Source: Polaromonas sp. (GTDB lineage Bacteria; Pseudomonadota; Gammaproteobacteria; Burkholderiales; Burkholderiaceae_C). From it: a DNA stretch of 45,760 bases. A model generated the notes under the pieces. It was not told where the DNA came from. It did not search any database and saw nothing but the letters and a program-made list of their open reading frames with translations. The translations under genes and the position numbers were made by a program. Each line of letters starts with the position of its first letter. The first letter of the stretch is position 1. Positions 22,813 to 31,356 of this stretch are shown in pieces. The stretch covers positions 1 to 45,760 of the forward strand of contig JANYED010000283.1 in NCBI GenBank assembly GCA_025363315.1. The letters are read 5' to 3'.

Positions 22813-24312
22813 GCCATCAATCCGCAGCGTTGGCTGGCCCACGCCCACAGGCACGCTCTGGCCTTCTTTGCCGCAGGTGCCGACGCCGCTGTCCAGCGCC
22901 ATATCATTGGCAATCATGCTGACTTTTTTCAGGCACTCGGGGCCGCTGCCGACGATAGTGGCGCCTTTGACGGGGTACAAAATTTTGCCGTTTTCCACCC
23001 AATAGGCTTCGCTGGCTGAAAACACAAACTTGCCCGACGTGATGTCGACTTGGCCACCTGCAAAGTTGGTGGCGTACAGGCCTTTTTTGATGCTGGCAAC
23101 GATTTCCTGTGGGTCTTTGTCTCCGCCAAGCATGTAGGTGTTGGTCATGCGCGGCATCGGCGTATGGGCGTAGCTTTCGCGGCGGCCATTGCCGGTGGGC
23201 TTGACGTTCATCAGGCGCGCATTCAATGAATCTTGAATGTAGCCCTTCAAGATGCCGTCTTCAATCAACACATTGCGCTGGCTGGCGTTGCCTTCGTCGT
23301 CCACGTTGAGCGAGCCGCGGCGGTCGGCAATCGTGCCGTCGTCCAGCACCGTCACGCCTTTAGCGGCCACGCGCTGACCAATCTTGCCTGCAAAAGCGCT
23401 GGAGCCTTTGCGGTTGAAGTCGCCTTCCAGCCCGTGGCCAATGGCTTCGTGTAGCAGAATGCCGGGCCAGCCCGAGCCTAAAACCACCGTCATCTCTCCA
23501 GCGGGTGCGGGGCGCGCTTCGAGGTTGGTCAGCGCAGCCTTAACGGCTTCATCCACATATTGGCCGATTTGCGCGTCGTCAAAGTACGCCAGGCCAAAAC
23601 GGCCACCGCCACCAGCTGAGCCGGTCTCGCGCCGACCTTTTTGCTCGGCAATCACAGAGACAGACAAACGCACCAGCGGCCGCACATCAGCGGCCAGCGT
23701 GCCGTCGGCACGTGCCACCATCACCACATCGTATTCACTGGCCAGGCCGGCCATCACCTGCACGATGCGCGGGTCTTTGGCTTTGGCGAGTTTTTCAACC
23801 TTCTCCAACAGCTTGACCTTGGCCGTGCTGCCCAGTGTCGCTATCGGGTCGCCGCCTTCGTACAGCGAGCGGCTGTTGGCGATTTTGCGGCTGGGCGTTT
23901 TGATTTTGGCCGACTTGCCTGCGCCTGAAATGCTGCGCACGGTGCGCGCTGCGTCCATCAATGAGGCTTCAGAAATATCGTCTGAATAAGCAAACGCGGT
24001 TTTCTCACCACTCACGGCCCGCACGCCCACGCCTTGGTCAATGCTGAAGGAGCCGGTTTTGACGATGCCCTCTTCCAGACTCCAGCCTTCGCTGCGGGTG
24101 TATTGAAAGTACAGGTCGGCGTCGTCAGCGCCTTTGGAGGTGATCTCAGCCAGGGCTTTGGCCAAGTGCGCTTCTGTCAAGCCGAACGGCGTTAGAAGCA
24201 GCTTTTGCGCAACTTCCAGACGCCCTGATGTCGATGCCGCAGTGGGCTTGACGGTAGATGAGGTGATCGAAGCGTTGGTGACAGATGTTGAGGAGGAGCG
24301 CAGTGTGGTCAT
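22789..24312 (-). CDS. tldD: Metalloprotease TldD
   Basis: Subunit of the TldD/TldE zinc protease, which degrades unfolded peptides, matures microcin B17 and acts on antitoxins such as CcdA. The 507 residues carry the zinc motif HEAIGHGLEGD, with the ligand cysteine expected in the C-terminal GVGTCGKEGQ segment (both seen). ATG 24312 is chosen; the first 30 residues are Ser/Thr-rich and not conserved. The partner gene tldE/pmbA is not in the window. The stop codon overlaps the -10 of the candidate aroG promoter. Confidence 0.96.
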   Translation of the reverse strand: MTTLRSSSTSVTNASITSSTVKPTAASTSGRLEVAQKLLLTPFGLTEAHLAKALAEITSKGADDADLYFQYTRSEGWSLEEGIVKTGSFSIDQGVGVRAVSGEKTAFAYSDDISEASLMDAARTVRSISGAGKSAKIKTPSRKIANSRSLYEGGDPIATLGSTAKVKLLEKVEKLAKAKDPRIVQVMAGLASEYDVVMVARADGTLAADVRPLVRLSVSVIAEQKGRRETGSAGGGGRFGLAYFDDAQIGQYVDEAVKAALTNLEARPAPAGEMTVVLGSGWPGILLHEAIGHGLEGDFNRKGSSAFAGKIGQRVAAKGVTVLDDGTIADRRGSLNVDDEGNASQRNVLIEDGILKGYIQDSLNARLMNVKPTGNGRRESYAHTPMPRMTNTYMLGGDKDPQEIVASIKKGLYATNFAGGQVDITSGKFVFSASEAYWVENGKILYPVKGATIVGSGPECLKKVSMIANDMALDSGVGTCGKEGQSVPVGVGQPTLRIDGLTVGGTA

Positions 24313-24359
24313 GCCATGATTGTAGGCAGCTGACCACACCTGCGCTTGAACCCGTCAAT

Positions 24360-24692
24360 TCAGGTCTGGTCGTCAACCTTGGCCGTCGGGCCATTGGTTT
24401 TGCAGGACGCAATGCCGTTGTCGCGGCTGGAATCGCTGGCGTACATCTGGCTGTTGCCAATCACCTGGTGGTTACCAGCTTTCAGCACAAAATACGGCGC
24501 ATCGTTTTTACCGGTCAGCCGGTCATAGCGTGCATCGTCAGGTGAGTTTTTCTTGACCGATTCAATGCCGTTGACGGCGCTGGCTTTGGACTCATACATT
24601 TCGCTGGTCAGAATGATTTGCCCATTACCCGCCAGCAGAGAGAAAAAGTATTTGTCGTTTTTGGATTTTTTGAGTTCGAATTTTCCGGCCAT
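24360..24692 (-). CDS. YegP-family (DUF1508) protein
   Basis: A 110-residue protein composed of two tandem copies of the DUF1508 unit: FELKKSKNDKYFFSLLAGNGQIILTSEMYESKASAVNGIESVKKN and YFVLKAGNHQVIGNSQMYASDSSRDNGIASCKTN (given as family landmarks: FSLLAGNGQ, EMYESKASA, VLKAGNHQ, QMYASDSS). Function unknown; members are small, soluble and often stress-related. ATG 24692 is chosen because the conserved N-terminus MAGKFELKKS starts there. It stands alone between tldD (47 bp) and the dehydrogenase. A 7-bp AT hairpin (ACTTATT/AATAAGT, 24775-24793) lies in its upstream region. Confidence 0.88.
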   Translation of the reverse strand: MAGKFELKKSKNDKYFFSLLAGNGQIILTSEMYESKASAVNGIESVKKNSPDDARYDRLTGKNDAPYFVLKAGNHQVIGNSQMYASDSSRDNGIASCKTNGPTAKVDDQT

Positions 24693-24806
24693 GGCGCACA
24701 CCTTTTTGAGTTGTAAGGATGTACTTTTAAGCGTTCGCCTAGAAAAATACAAGGCTGGTTTTACCAACTGATGCACTTATTTGCACAATAAGTCATACGG
24801 CACAGC

Positions 24807-25772
24807 TTATTTACCACTCAGCAGCTTGAATATCGCACCGTCGTCCTGCTCTGCAAACCCTGCGGCATGGGCTCTAGCGAACACATTGCTGGCAGCTGCT
24901 CCCAGCGGCCCCTCAAATCCAGCAGCTAAAGCACATTCCACCGCCAGCCGGGTGTCTTTTTCAAGCAGCGTAACGTGGGCGCGCGGCACGTAGTCGCCAG
25001 CAATCGCTCGGCGCATCCGGTCCGAGCCTATCCAGCTCTGCCCGCTGGACTGCTCCATCACGTCCAGGGTTTTTTCAATGTTCAAGCCCAGCCGCTGCGC
25101 CAGCGCCAGTGCCTCTGCCGCCCCCACCAGGTTGATGCCGGCCAGCAAGTTGTTAACCAGCTTGGTACGCGCCGCATCGCCCGGCTTTTCGCTGATGTGG
25201 AACACCTTGCTGGACAACGCATTGAGCAGCACCGCTTGCTGATTGAAGACCGCTTGAGGGCAAGCCACCATCAGACTCATCGTACCGTCGGCGGCGCGGG
25301 CTGGCCCGCCAGACATGGGCGCATCGATGGTGTGAATGCCGCGCTCGGCCAGCCGGTTGGCGAACGATTCAACGTCCTGCGGCGAGATGGTAGGGCACAG
25401 GATGACGGTGTGGCCCGCCTGCAAATTGTCGGCCAGCCCATGCTCGCCAAACAGCACGTCTTCGGTCTGCAAGGCATCTACCACGCAAATGATGATTGCT
25501 ATCGAATCAGTAGCTGCTTGCGCCCGATTCGATTGGTCGTTAAGAGATTTAGCTCCTTTTGAGACCCAAAACTTGACCTTTTGCGCGTCAGTGTCGCTTA
25601 CCACCACTTTCCAGCCCTTGGCAAGCAAATTGGCAGCCATGCCGCCGCCCATATTGCCGATACCGACTATTAAGACCCCCACGCTTTTCACTTCGTGTAA
25701 TACGCTGCCCCGCGAGGAGGCTAATTTTTCTTTGGAAGCGTGCCCGTCGAAAAATTGACCGCTCGAGATCAC
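24807..25772 (-). CDS. NAD(P)-dependent beta-hydroxyacid dehydrogenase, with repeat-derived segments
   Basis: Member of the 3-hydroxyisobutyrate/tartronate semialdehyde reductase/L-threonate dehydrogenase family; the substrate cannot be told. The Rossmann motif is VLIVGIGNMGGGMAANLLAKG (residues 33-53 if GTG 25772 starts), the substrate loop DAPMSGGPARAADGTMSLMV and the catalytic lysine region TKLVNNLLAGINLV. Residues 1-29 come from dispersed repeat family 2, and residues about 73-93 (KSLNDQSNRAQAATDS region) are encoded by family 1 in reverse orientation. The start GTG overlaps the rodA stop (GTGA), suggesting coupling; alternative GTG starts at 25691 and 25682 would leave out the repeat part. 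The total of 321 is about 20-30 longer than usual. Confidence 0.88.
   Translation of the reverse strand: MISSGQFFDGHASKEKLASSRGSVLHEVKSVGVLIVGIGNMGGGMAANLLAKGWKVVVSDTDAQKVKFWVSKGAKSLNDQSNRAQAATDSIAIIICVVDALQTEDVLFGEHGLADNLQAGHTVILCPTISPQDVESFANRLAERGIHTIDAPMSGGPARAADGTMSLMVACPQAVFNQQAVLLNALSSKVFHISEKPGDAARTKLVNNLLAGINLVGAAEALALAQRLGLNIEKTLDVMEQSSGQSWIGSDRMRRAIAGDYVPRAHVTLLEKDTRLAVECALAAGFEGPLGAAASNVFARAHAAGFAEQDDGAIFKLLSGK
25497..25541 (+). repeat. Dispersed repeat family 1, copy inside the dehydrogenase gene
   Basis: TGCTATCGAATCAG followed by TAGCTGCTTGCGCCCGATT (25511-25529), 19 bases identical to 28162-28180 in the RNB ribonuclease, then GATTGG. It is antisense to the dehydrogenase frame and stays open in it. 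Confidence 0.85.
25681..25757. repeat. Dispersed repeat family 2, copy at the 5' end of the dehydrogenase gene
   Basis: The reverse complement aligns with the prmA copy at 15380-15462: AATTTTTCGAC..., the shared CGCTTCCAAAGAAAAATTAG, then CTCCTCGCGGGGCAGCG and ACGAAG. It lies between the rodA stop and the Rossmann fold codons and supplies the first 29 codons of the frame. Confidence 0.85.
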
Positions 25773-26923
25773 GACTGCACCAGCCGCTTGGCTTTGGCAA
25801 TTGACATCAGCATCCCAATGGCCAGGCCCAACGTGACCATCGCGGTGCCGCCGTAGCTAATAAACGGCAGCGGCACACCCACCACCGGCAAGATGCCGCT
25901 GACCATGCCCATGTTCACAAAGGCGTAGGTAAAAAATATCATCGTCAGGGCACCGGCCAGCAGGCGGGCGAACAATGTCGGCGCATCCATGGCAATGGCC
26001 ATGCCGCGCAATATCAAAAAGACGAAACCAGCAATCAACATCAGGTTGCCAGCCAGACCAAACTCTTCTGAAAACGCCGCAAAAATGAAGTCGGTGGTCC
26101 GCTCAGGGATGAACTCCAGATGCGTTTGCGTACCCGCCATAAACCCCTTGCCAAACACGCCGCCCGAGCCAATCGCAATCATGCCCTGAATGATGTGAAA
26201 GCCCTTGCCCAGCGGATCGCGGGACGGGTCTAGCAGCGTGCAAATACGTTGCTGCTGGTAGTCGTGCAGTACTGGCCAGCGCATGCCGTCGGCGCACAGC
26301 GTCGGCTCAAACCAGACGATCAAGAACACGCCCAGCAGGCCCAACACCACAGGTGGCGCAATGAGCTTCCAGCTCAGCCCGGCAAAGAAAATAACCGCCA
26401 TGCCCGCGGCTAAAACCAGTAACGACGTGCCTAGGTCGGGTTGCTTCATGATCAACCCGACCGGCACCACCAGCAGCAGCGCAGCCACCAAAAAGTCGAG
26501 TGGCCGCAACTGGCCCTCGCGCTTTTGAAACCACCAGGCCAGCATCAGCGGCATGGCGATTTTCAAAATCTCGCTGGGTTGAATCACCACGCCCACGTTC
26601 AGCCAGCGCCGAGCACCCTTTTTGGTGACACCGAAAATCGCCACGGCAACCAGCAGCGCCACGCCAACAAGATACAGCGGCACCGCCAGAGCCATCAAGC
26701 GCTGCGGCGGGATTTGCGCAACGACAAACATGATGAAACCAGCAATCAGCATGTTGCGGCCATGGTCGACAAACCGGCTGCCGTGGTCATAACCAGACGA
26801 ATACATGATGAGCAAGCCCGCGCAGGCCAGCAAAAACACCGCAAACGCGAGCGGGCCGTCAAAGCCTTTGAGGAGCGGTACCGCACGTTTGAAAAGCGTG
26901 GGTTTGTCGAAAACTGCAGCCAT
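25769..26923 (-). CDS. rodA: Rod shape-determining protein RodA (SEDS glycosyltransferase)
   Basis: Peptidoglycan polymerase of the elongasome, acting with PBP2 in lateral wall growth. The 384 residues contain about ten membrane segments and the SEDS landmarks GARRWLNVGVVIQPSEILKIAMPLMLAW, IMKQPDLGTSLLVLAAG, and TTDFIFAAFSEEFGLAGN. The C-terminus SYGGTAMVTLGLAIGMLMSI is typical. It is separated from the divergent ribonuclease gene by 85 bp. The related division enzyme FtsW is encoded at 41037-42323. In many relatives mrdA and mreBCD precede rodA; they are not here, the upstream neighbour being divergent. Confidence 0.96.
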   Translation of the reverse strand: MAAVFDKPTLFKRAVPLLKGFDGPLAFAVFLLACAGLLIMYSSGYDHGSRFVDHGRNMLIAGFIMFVVAQIPPQRLMALAVPLYLVGVALLVAVAIFGVTKKGARRWLNVGVVIQPSEILKIAMPLMLAWWFQKREGQLRPLDFLVAALLLVVPVGLIMKQPDLGTSLLVLAAGMAVIFFAGLSWKLIAPPVVLGLLGVFLIVWFEPTLCADGMRWPVLHDYQQQRICTLLDPSRDPLGKGFHIIQGMIAIGSGGVFGKGFMAGTQTHLEFIPERTTDFIFAAFSEEFGLAGNLMLIAGFVFLILRGMAIAMDAPTLFARLLAGALTMIFFTYAFVNMGMVSGILPVVGVPLPFISYGGTAMVTLGLAIGMLMSIAKAKRLVQS

Positions 26924-27008
26924 GTGGGATTATCGGTCAGTCCAGCGCGCCCACCGCCTGATTACACTTGCTTGCTACCGAAGATTTAAAGACGAAAAGG
27001 CGCTCATT

Positions 27009-29087
27009 TTGTTTGTATTGTTTGAAGAGGCCGGAAAGCATTTGGCCGGCCGCATTTTGTCTGAAGCAGACAGCTCGCTGCAAGTTGAGCTGGACTCAGG
27101 CAAGCGCGTGAAGGTCAAAGCCGTCAATGCACTTTTGAAGTTCGAAAAGCCCGCACCCGCCGAGTTTGTCGCCGCGGCACAAAAGTTAAGCGCTGACATC
27201 GAACTGGAACTGGCCTGGGAGTTTGCCAGCGACGAGGAGTTTGGCTTTGCTGAACTGGCGCGCGACTATTTCAGCGCAGACCCAAGCAAGCCCGCCACTG
27301 TCGAGCAGCAAGCCGCCGCGCTGTTAAGGCTGTTCGATGCGCCGCATTACTTTCGCCGCGCGGGCAAAGGGCGGTTTAAAAAAGCACCGCTGGAGATTTT
27401 GCAACTGGCCCTGGCCGCGATTGAAAAGAAAAAGCAGGTTGCCCTGCAAATCACGGCGTGGGCCGAATCGCTGGGGCAAGGCGAATGCCCCGAGCCAATA
27501 CGCGAGCAACTCTACAAAATTTTGTTCAAACCCGACAAAAATAGCGCCGAGTACAAAGCCGTCGTTGAAGCATCAAAAACCACCCACATTGCGCCGCTGG
27601 ACTTGCTGCAAAAGTCTGGCGCGATTGCCTCGCCCTACCAGTTTCATTACAAACGGTTTTTGTTTGAAAATTTCCCCAAGGGCACGAGCTTCCCGGCGGT
27701 TCAAGCGCCAACGCACACTGAAGAATTGCCGCTGGCCAACGTGCAGGCGTTTTCGATTGATGACTCCGCCACCACCGAGATTGACGATGCCTTATCAGTT
27801 CAGGGCATTGGCACGGGTACGGTCATGCTCGGCATTCATATCGCCGCGCCGGGTTTGGCCGTGCAGCCGGGCAGCGCGGTTGATTTGCTGGGCCGCGCCC
27901 GCCTGTCAACCGTCTACATGCCGGGTTACAAGCTCACCATGCTGCCCGATGACGTGGTGCAAAACTATACGCTGATGGCTGGGCGCAACTGCCCCGCAGT
28001 GTCGCTGTACGTCACGATGGATGAGGCGACGTTCGACATCAAAGAAACCGCGACCAGACTGGAGCTAGTGCCGATTGCCGCCAACTTGCGGCACGATATG
28101 CTGGACAGCACTTTTACTGAAGCATTCTTTGAAGAAGCTTCTTTAAATGCTATAGATAACATAGCTGCTTGCGCCCGATTTGATTGGGCTACAGAGCTTT
28201 TTTATCTCCACAAGCTGGCGAAACACCTTAAATCGCAGCGCGAAGTAGCACGCGGCAAGCCAGAGAACTTCAACCGCCCCGACTACAACTTCAAACTTGA
28301 CAACCCGAGCGGTCAAGAACCCGTGGGCAACGAGCAGGTCACCATCACCACGCGCCAGCGGGGTGCGCCGCTGGACCTGATCGTCGCCGAGGCGATGATT
28401 TTGGCCAACAGCACCTGGGGCAATTGGCTAGCCGACCACGGCGTGCCGGGGATTTACCGCAGCCAGGCCAGCCTGGCACCTGGCGTGAAGGTACGCATGG
28501 GCACTAAGGCACTGCCGCATGCGGGGCTGGGCGTCAAGAGCTATGCGTGGTCAACCTCGCCGCTGCGCCGCTACACCGATCTGGTCAACCAGTGGCAAAT
28601 CATTGCTTGTGTCAAAAATGGGCATACCGCCGCGCTGGTGGCACCCTTCAAAGCGAAAGACGCAGAGCTGTTTTCCATCATTTCGGGTTTTGACGCGGCT
28701 TACAGCGCCTATAACGCCTACCAAAACGGCATCGAGCGCTACTGGACGCTGAAGTATTTGCAGCAAAACGGCATCACCGAGCTGGTCGCAACGGCCTTCA
28801 AAGATAATCTGGTGCGCGCCGACGAGCTGCCGCTGGTGCTGCCCGCCACCGGCGCACTGGGCTTGCCACGCGGTGCGAGGGTGCGCGTCAAACTCGGCGA
28901 AATTGACGAAATCACACTCGACATCACGGGCGCTGTTGTTGAACGGCTGGATATTGTGGGGGGCGACGTGACCCAGGCCGATCTGGAGGAAGACGACCAG
29001 GCGCAAGACGATCTGGGCGCGGGCCCGATTGCGATTGCGGTTGATGTGAACGAAACGCCGCAAGACGCTGCAGAGACAAGCAGCTGA
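27009..29087 (+). CDS. RNB-domain exoribonuclease (RNase II/R family), with repeat-derived segment
   Basis: 3'-5' exoribonuclease. The 692 residues have an N-terminal domain (MFVLFEEAGKHLAGRILSEADSS start), the RNB catalytic core with the acidic cluster SIDDSATTEIDDALSV, the YMPGYKLTMLPDDVVQNYTLM segment and the signature SPLRRYTDLVNQWQI, and a short beta-rich C-terminus. TTG 27009 is used because it gives the N-terminus I recall for relatives and follows AAAAGG; the frame is open upstream but there it overlaps rodA antisense. Residues about 381-399 (NAIDNIAACARFDWATELF) are encoded by dispersed repeat family 1, inside a region between the catalytic motifs that varies among homologues. Confidence 0.9.
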   Translation: MFVLFEEAGKHLAGRILSEADSSLQVELDSGKRVKVKAVNALLKFEKPAPAEFVAAAQKLSADIELELAWEFASDEEFGFAELARDYFSADPSKPATVEQQAAALLRLFDAPHYFRRAGKGRFKKAPLEILQLALAAIEKKKQVALQITAWAESLGQGECPEPIREQLYKILFKPDKNSAEYKAVVEASKTTHIAPLDLLQKSGAIASPYQFHYKRFLFENFPKGTSFPAVQAPTHTEELPLANVQAFSIDDSATTEIDDALSVQGIGTGTVMLGIHIAAPGLAVQPGSAVDLLGRARLSTVYMPGYKLTMLPDDVVQNYTLMAGRNCPAVSLYVTMDEATFDIKETATRLELVPIAANLRHDMLDSTFTEAFFEEASLNAIDNIAACARFDWATELFYLHKLAKHLKSQREVARGKPENFNRPDYNFKLDNPSGQEPVGNEQVTITTRQRGAPLDLIVAEAMILANSTWGNWLADHGVPGIYRSQASLAPGVKVRMGTKALPHAGLGVKSYAWSTSPLRRYTDLVNQWQIIACVKNGHTAALVAPFKAKDAELFSIISGFDAAYSAYNAYQNGIERYWTLKYLQQNGITELVATAFKDNLVRADELPLVLPATGALGLPRGARVRVKLGEIDEITLDITGAVVERLDIVGGDVTQADLEEDDQAQDDLGAGPIAIAVDVNETPQDAAETSS
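28148..28203 (+). repeat. Dispersed repeat family 1, copy inside the RNB ribonuclease gene
   Basis: TGCTATAGATAACA then TAGCTGCTTGCGCCCGATT (28162-28180), TGATTGGGCTACAGAGC and a run of T. It is the best match to the copy at 25497-25541 and in sense with the ribonuclease frame. All codons remain open. Confidence 0.85.
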
Positions 29088-29141
29088 CCGGGGCGGTAGA
29101 AAGGCAGCTTTAAAGCGACATTTAACCCCGATAATTTGGCT

Positions 29142-29990
29142 GTGAAAAACTTCAGCACACTGCAAATCGCCTTGGGAGCATCGGCTTTGGTGCATGCTGT
29201 CGTCCTGACGACGCGGTTTGTCGACCCGCAGAGCTTTAACCGCGTTTTCAAGGACACGCCGCTAGAAGTGATTTTGGTCAACGCCAAGTCCAATGAAAAG
29301 CCCGACTTTGCCAAAGCCATTGCACAAAGCAGTCTGGCAGGCGGCGGGCAGCTTGAAAAAGGCCGCGCCACATCACCACTGCCGCCATCGGCGCTGACCG
29401 ACCTGGGCGACGCCGCCGAAGACGCGCAAAAGAAAGTCGAGGCGATGCAGGAGCAGCAAACGCAGTTGCTCGCGCAAATCAAAAAGCAGCTGGCCACCAT
29501 GCCGCCGCCTGACCCGAAAGCGCCCACCAACGACCCGGTACAGGCCCAGCGCGAAGAAAAACGCAAGCAGCTGATCAAAATCCTGGCGGAAATTGAAAAG
29601 CGCATCAACGAAGAAAATGCCCGCCCCAAAAAACGTTACATCAGCCCAGCTACCCGCGAAGAGGTGTATGCGATTTACTACGACAGCCTGCGCCGCAAAA
29701 TTGAAGACAAGGGCACGACCAACTTCCCCGAGCTAGCGGGCAAAAAGCTTTACGGCGAGCTGACCATGATCGTGACGGTGAATTTTGATGGGCGCATATT
29801 GGCCACCGAGGTGGTCGTGACATCTGGCAACCTGACGCTAGACCGCCGCGCGCAGACCATCGTCAAAGGCACCGGGCCGTTCGACCGGTTCACCGACGCC
29901 ATGCGGCGCAAGGCAGACCAGATTGTGGTGGTGTCGCGCTTCAAGTTCACTCGGGACGAAACCCTTGAAACCAAATTGACCGATCGCTGA
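29142..29990 (+). CDS. TonB-like energy transducer protein
   Basis: About 282 residues with an N-terminal membrane anchor (STLQIALGASALVHAVVL), a long charged coiled-coil-like middle (AEDAQKKVEAMQEQQTQLLAQIKKQL; EEKRKQLIKILAEIEKRINEEN) with a PPPDPKAP stretch, and a C-terminal TonB-type domain (YGELTMIVTVNFDGRILATEVVVTSGN...). No exbB or exbD is near, so whether it drives outer-membrane transport is open. The start is uncertain between TTG 29136 and GTG 29142; neither has a good ribosome binding site. mtgA starts 5 bp after its stop. Confidence 0.83.
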   Translation: MKNFSTLQIALGASALVHAVVLTTRFVDPQSFNRVFKDTPLEVILVNAKSNEKPDFAKAIAQSSLAGGGQLEKGRATSPLPPSALTDLGDAAEDAQKKVEAMQEQQTQLLAQIKKQLATMPPPDPKAPTNDPVQAQREEKRKQLIKILAEIEKRINEENARPKKRYISPATREEVYAIYYDSLRRKIEDKGTTNFPELAGKKLYGELTMIVTVNFDGRILATEVVVTSGNLTLDRRAQTIVKGTGPFDRFTDAMRRKADQIVVVSRFKFTRDETLETKLTDR

Positions 29991-29995
29991 ACACC

Positions 29996-30748
29996 ATGAA
30001 AGCTGTTGCCCGCTTGCTGCTTTTAGTGCTTTTGGCGGGCTTGTCACTGCAGCTTTATTTTGTTGGCCGCATTGCCCTGATGGCGGCGCTGGACCCGGAA
30101 TCCACCGCCTTTGAGCGCTCTGCCGTTTACAGCGTGGCCACCGCCACAGGCAGCCTGAAATGGCGTCAGCACTGGCTGCCGTACAGCGAGATGTCAGACA
30201 ACCTGAAGCGCGCGGTGATTGCGTCTGAAGACGCCAGCTTCACTGAGCACGACGGCGTGGACATTGAAGCGCTGGAAAAAGCGTGGGACAAGAACGCGAA
30301 GGCCGAAAAACAGGCCAGTCAAAGCTTGCAGCAGTCCGCCAGCCGGCCAGGCAACAGCAAGGCGACTGCCAGAGTCCCCAAAGTCGTGGGCGGCTCTACC
30401 ATCACCCAGCAGCTGGCCAAAAATCTGTTTTTGTCGGGAGAGCGCACGCTGCTGCGCAAAGGCCAGGAACTGCTGCTGACGCTGATGCTGGAGCGGCTGC
30501 TGAGCAAAGAACGCATCCTCGAGATTTACTTGAACAGCGTTGAATGGGGCGAAGGCGTGTACGGCGCTGAAGCCGCCGCGCAGCACTACTGCCGCAAGAG
30601 CGCCTCCAGATTAAGCGCTTATGAAGCAGCCCGCTTGGCCGTGATGCTGCCGCGCCCCAAGTATTTTGAAACCCGGCCAGGTTCAGGATATTTGTCGTCT
30701 CGCGCCGGCACGATTGTGGCGCGAATGGGCGGGGTGGACCTGCCATGA
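29996..30748 (+). CDS. mtgA: Monofunctional peptidoglycan glycosyltransferase MtgA
   Basis: Polymerises lipid II into glycan strands. The 250 residues have one N-terminal membrane helix and the GT51 motifs AVIASEDASFTEHDGVD (catalytic Glu in motif 1), GGSTITQQLAKNLFLSGERTLLRKGQE (motif 2), ERLLSKERILEIYLNSVEWGEGVYGAEAAAQ (motif 3 with catalytic Glu) and AARLAVMLPRPKYF. A 30-residue Gln/Ser/Ala-rich stretch between motifs 1 and 2 is longer than in E. coli. Its stop overlaps the next start. Confidence 0.95.
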   Translation: MKAVARLLLLVLLAGLSLQLYFVGRIALMAALDPESTAFERSAVYSVATATGSLKWRQHWLPYSEMSDNLKRAVIASEDASFTEHDGVDIEALEKAWDKNAKAEKQASQSLQQSASRPGNSKATARVPKVVGGSTITQQLAKNLFLSGERTLLRKGQELLLTLMLERLLSKERILEIYLNSVEWGEGVYGAEAAAQHYCRKSASRLSAYEAARLAVMLPRPKYFETRPGSGYLSSRAGTIVARMGGVDLP

Positions 30749-31356
30749 TGGCAAAAATCATGAGCCTTCTTCTGCTCGGACTGATTCGGGCCTTGACGGG
30801 CGCGCAAGCGCGTTGGCAAGGCTGCCCGCCCAAGGCCGAGCAACGCATATATTTTGCCAATCACCAAAGCCACGCTGACCTGGTGTTGATGTGGGCCGCG
30901 CTGCCCAAAGAGCTGCGCAGCATCACGCGGCCGATAGCTGCCAAAGACTACTGGACCAAAACGCAGTTCAAACAATGGATCACCACCGCTGTGTTCAACG
31001 CCATTTATGTGGATCGCGTCAAAACGGGCGAACAGGACCCACTGGAGCCCTTGATTGACGCACTGGCCAGCGGCGACTCGATCATCCTGTTCCCCGAAGG
31101 CACGCGCGGCAACCAGGAAGAACCGCAAAAGTTCAAGTCAGGTCTGTACAACCTGGCCCAAAAATTCCCGGATGTGGTGCTGGTGCCGGCGTGGATCAAC
31201 AACGTGCAACGCGTGATGCCCAAGGGCGAAGTAGTACCCGTGCCGATTCTGTGTTCAGTGACTTTTGGTGCGCCGATTGCCTTGAGGCTTGATGAAAGTC
31301 GGACTGATTTTCTGACCCGAGCGCGCGATGCAGTGATAGGGCTTCGCCAGTCATGA
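30745..31356 (+). CDS. Lysophospholipid acyltransferase (PlsC-like)
   Basis: Member of the 1-acylglycerol-3-phosphate acyltransferase family, forming phosphatidic acid or related lipids. In 203 residues the HX4D motif is seen in FANHQSHADLVLMW and the FPEGTRG motif in SIILFPEGTRGNQEEP. An N-terminal hydrophobic helix anchors it. The start overlaps the mtgA stop (ATGA), and its own stop overlaps the start of the CdsA-like gene, whose product uses phosphatidic acid; the pair is functionally coherent. Confidence 0.88.
   Translation: MMAKIMSLLLLGLIRALTGAQARWQGCPPKAEQRIYFANHQSHADLVLMWAALPKELRSITRPIAAKDYWTKTQFKQWITTAVFNAIYVDRVKTGEQDPLEPLIDALASGDSIILFPEGTRGNQEEPQKFKSGLYNLAQKFPDVVLVPAWINNVQRVMPKGEVVPVPILCSVTFGAPIALRLDESRTDFLTRARDAVIGLRQS

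Noticed and set aside
24775-24793. AT-rich hairpin ACTTATT/AATAAGT upstream of the YegP-like gene
   Set aside because: Too weak for a terminator and too short for an operator call; probably chance or part of a promoter.
26805-27008. Longer N-terminus for the RNB ribonuclease from an ATG at 26805
   Set aside because: That part is antisense to the rodA 5' end and does not resemble the family; the conserved N-terminus begins at TTG 27009.
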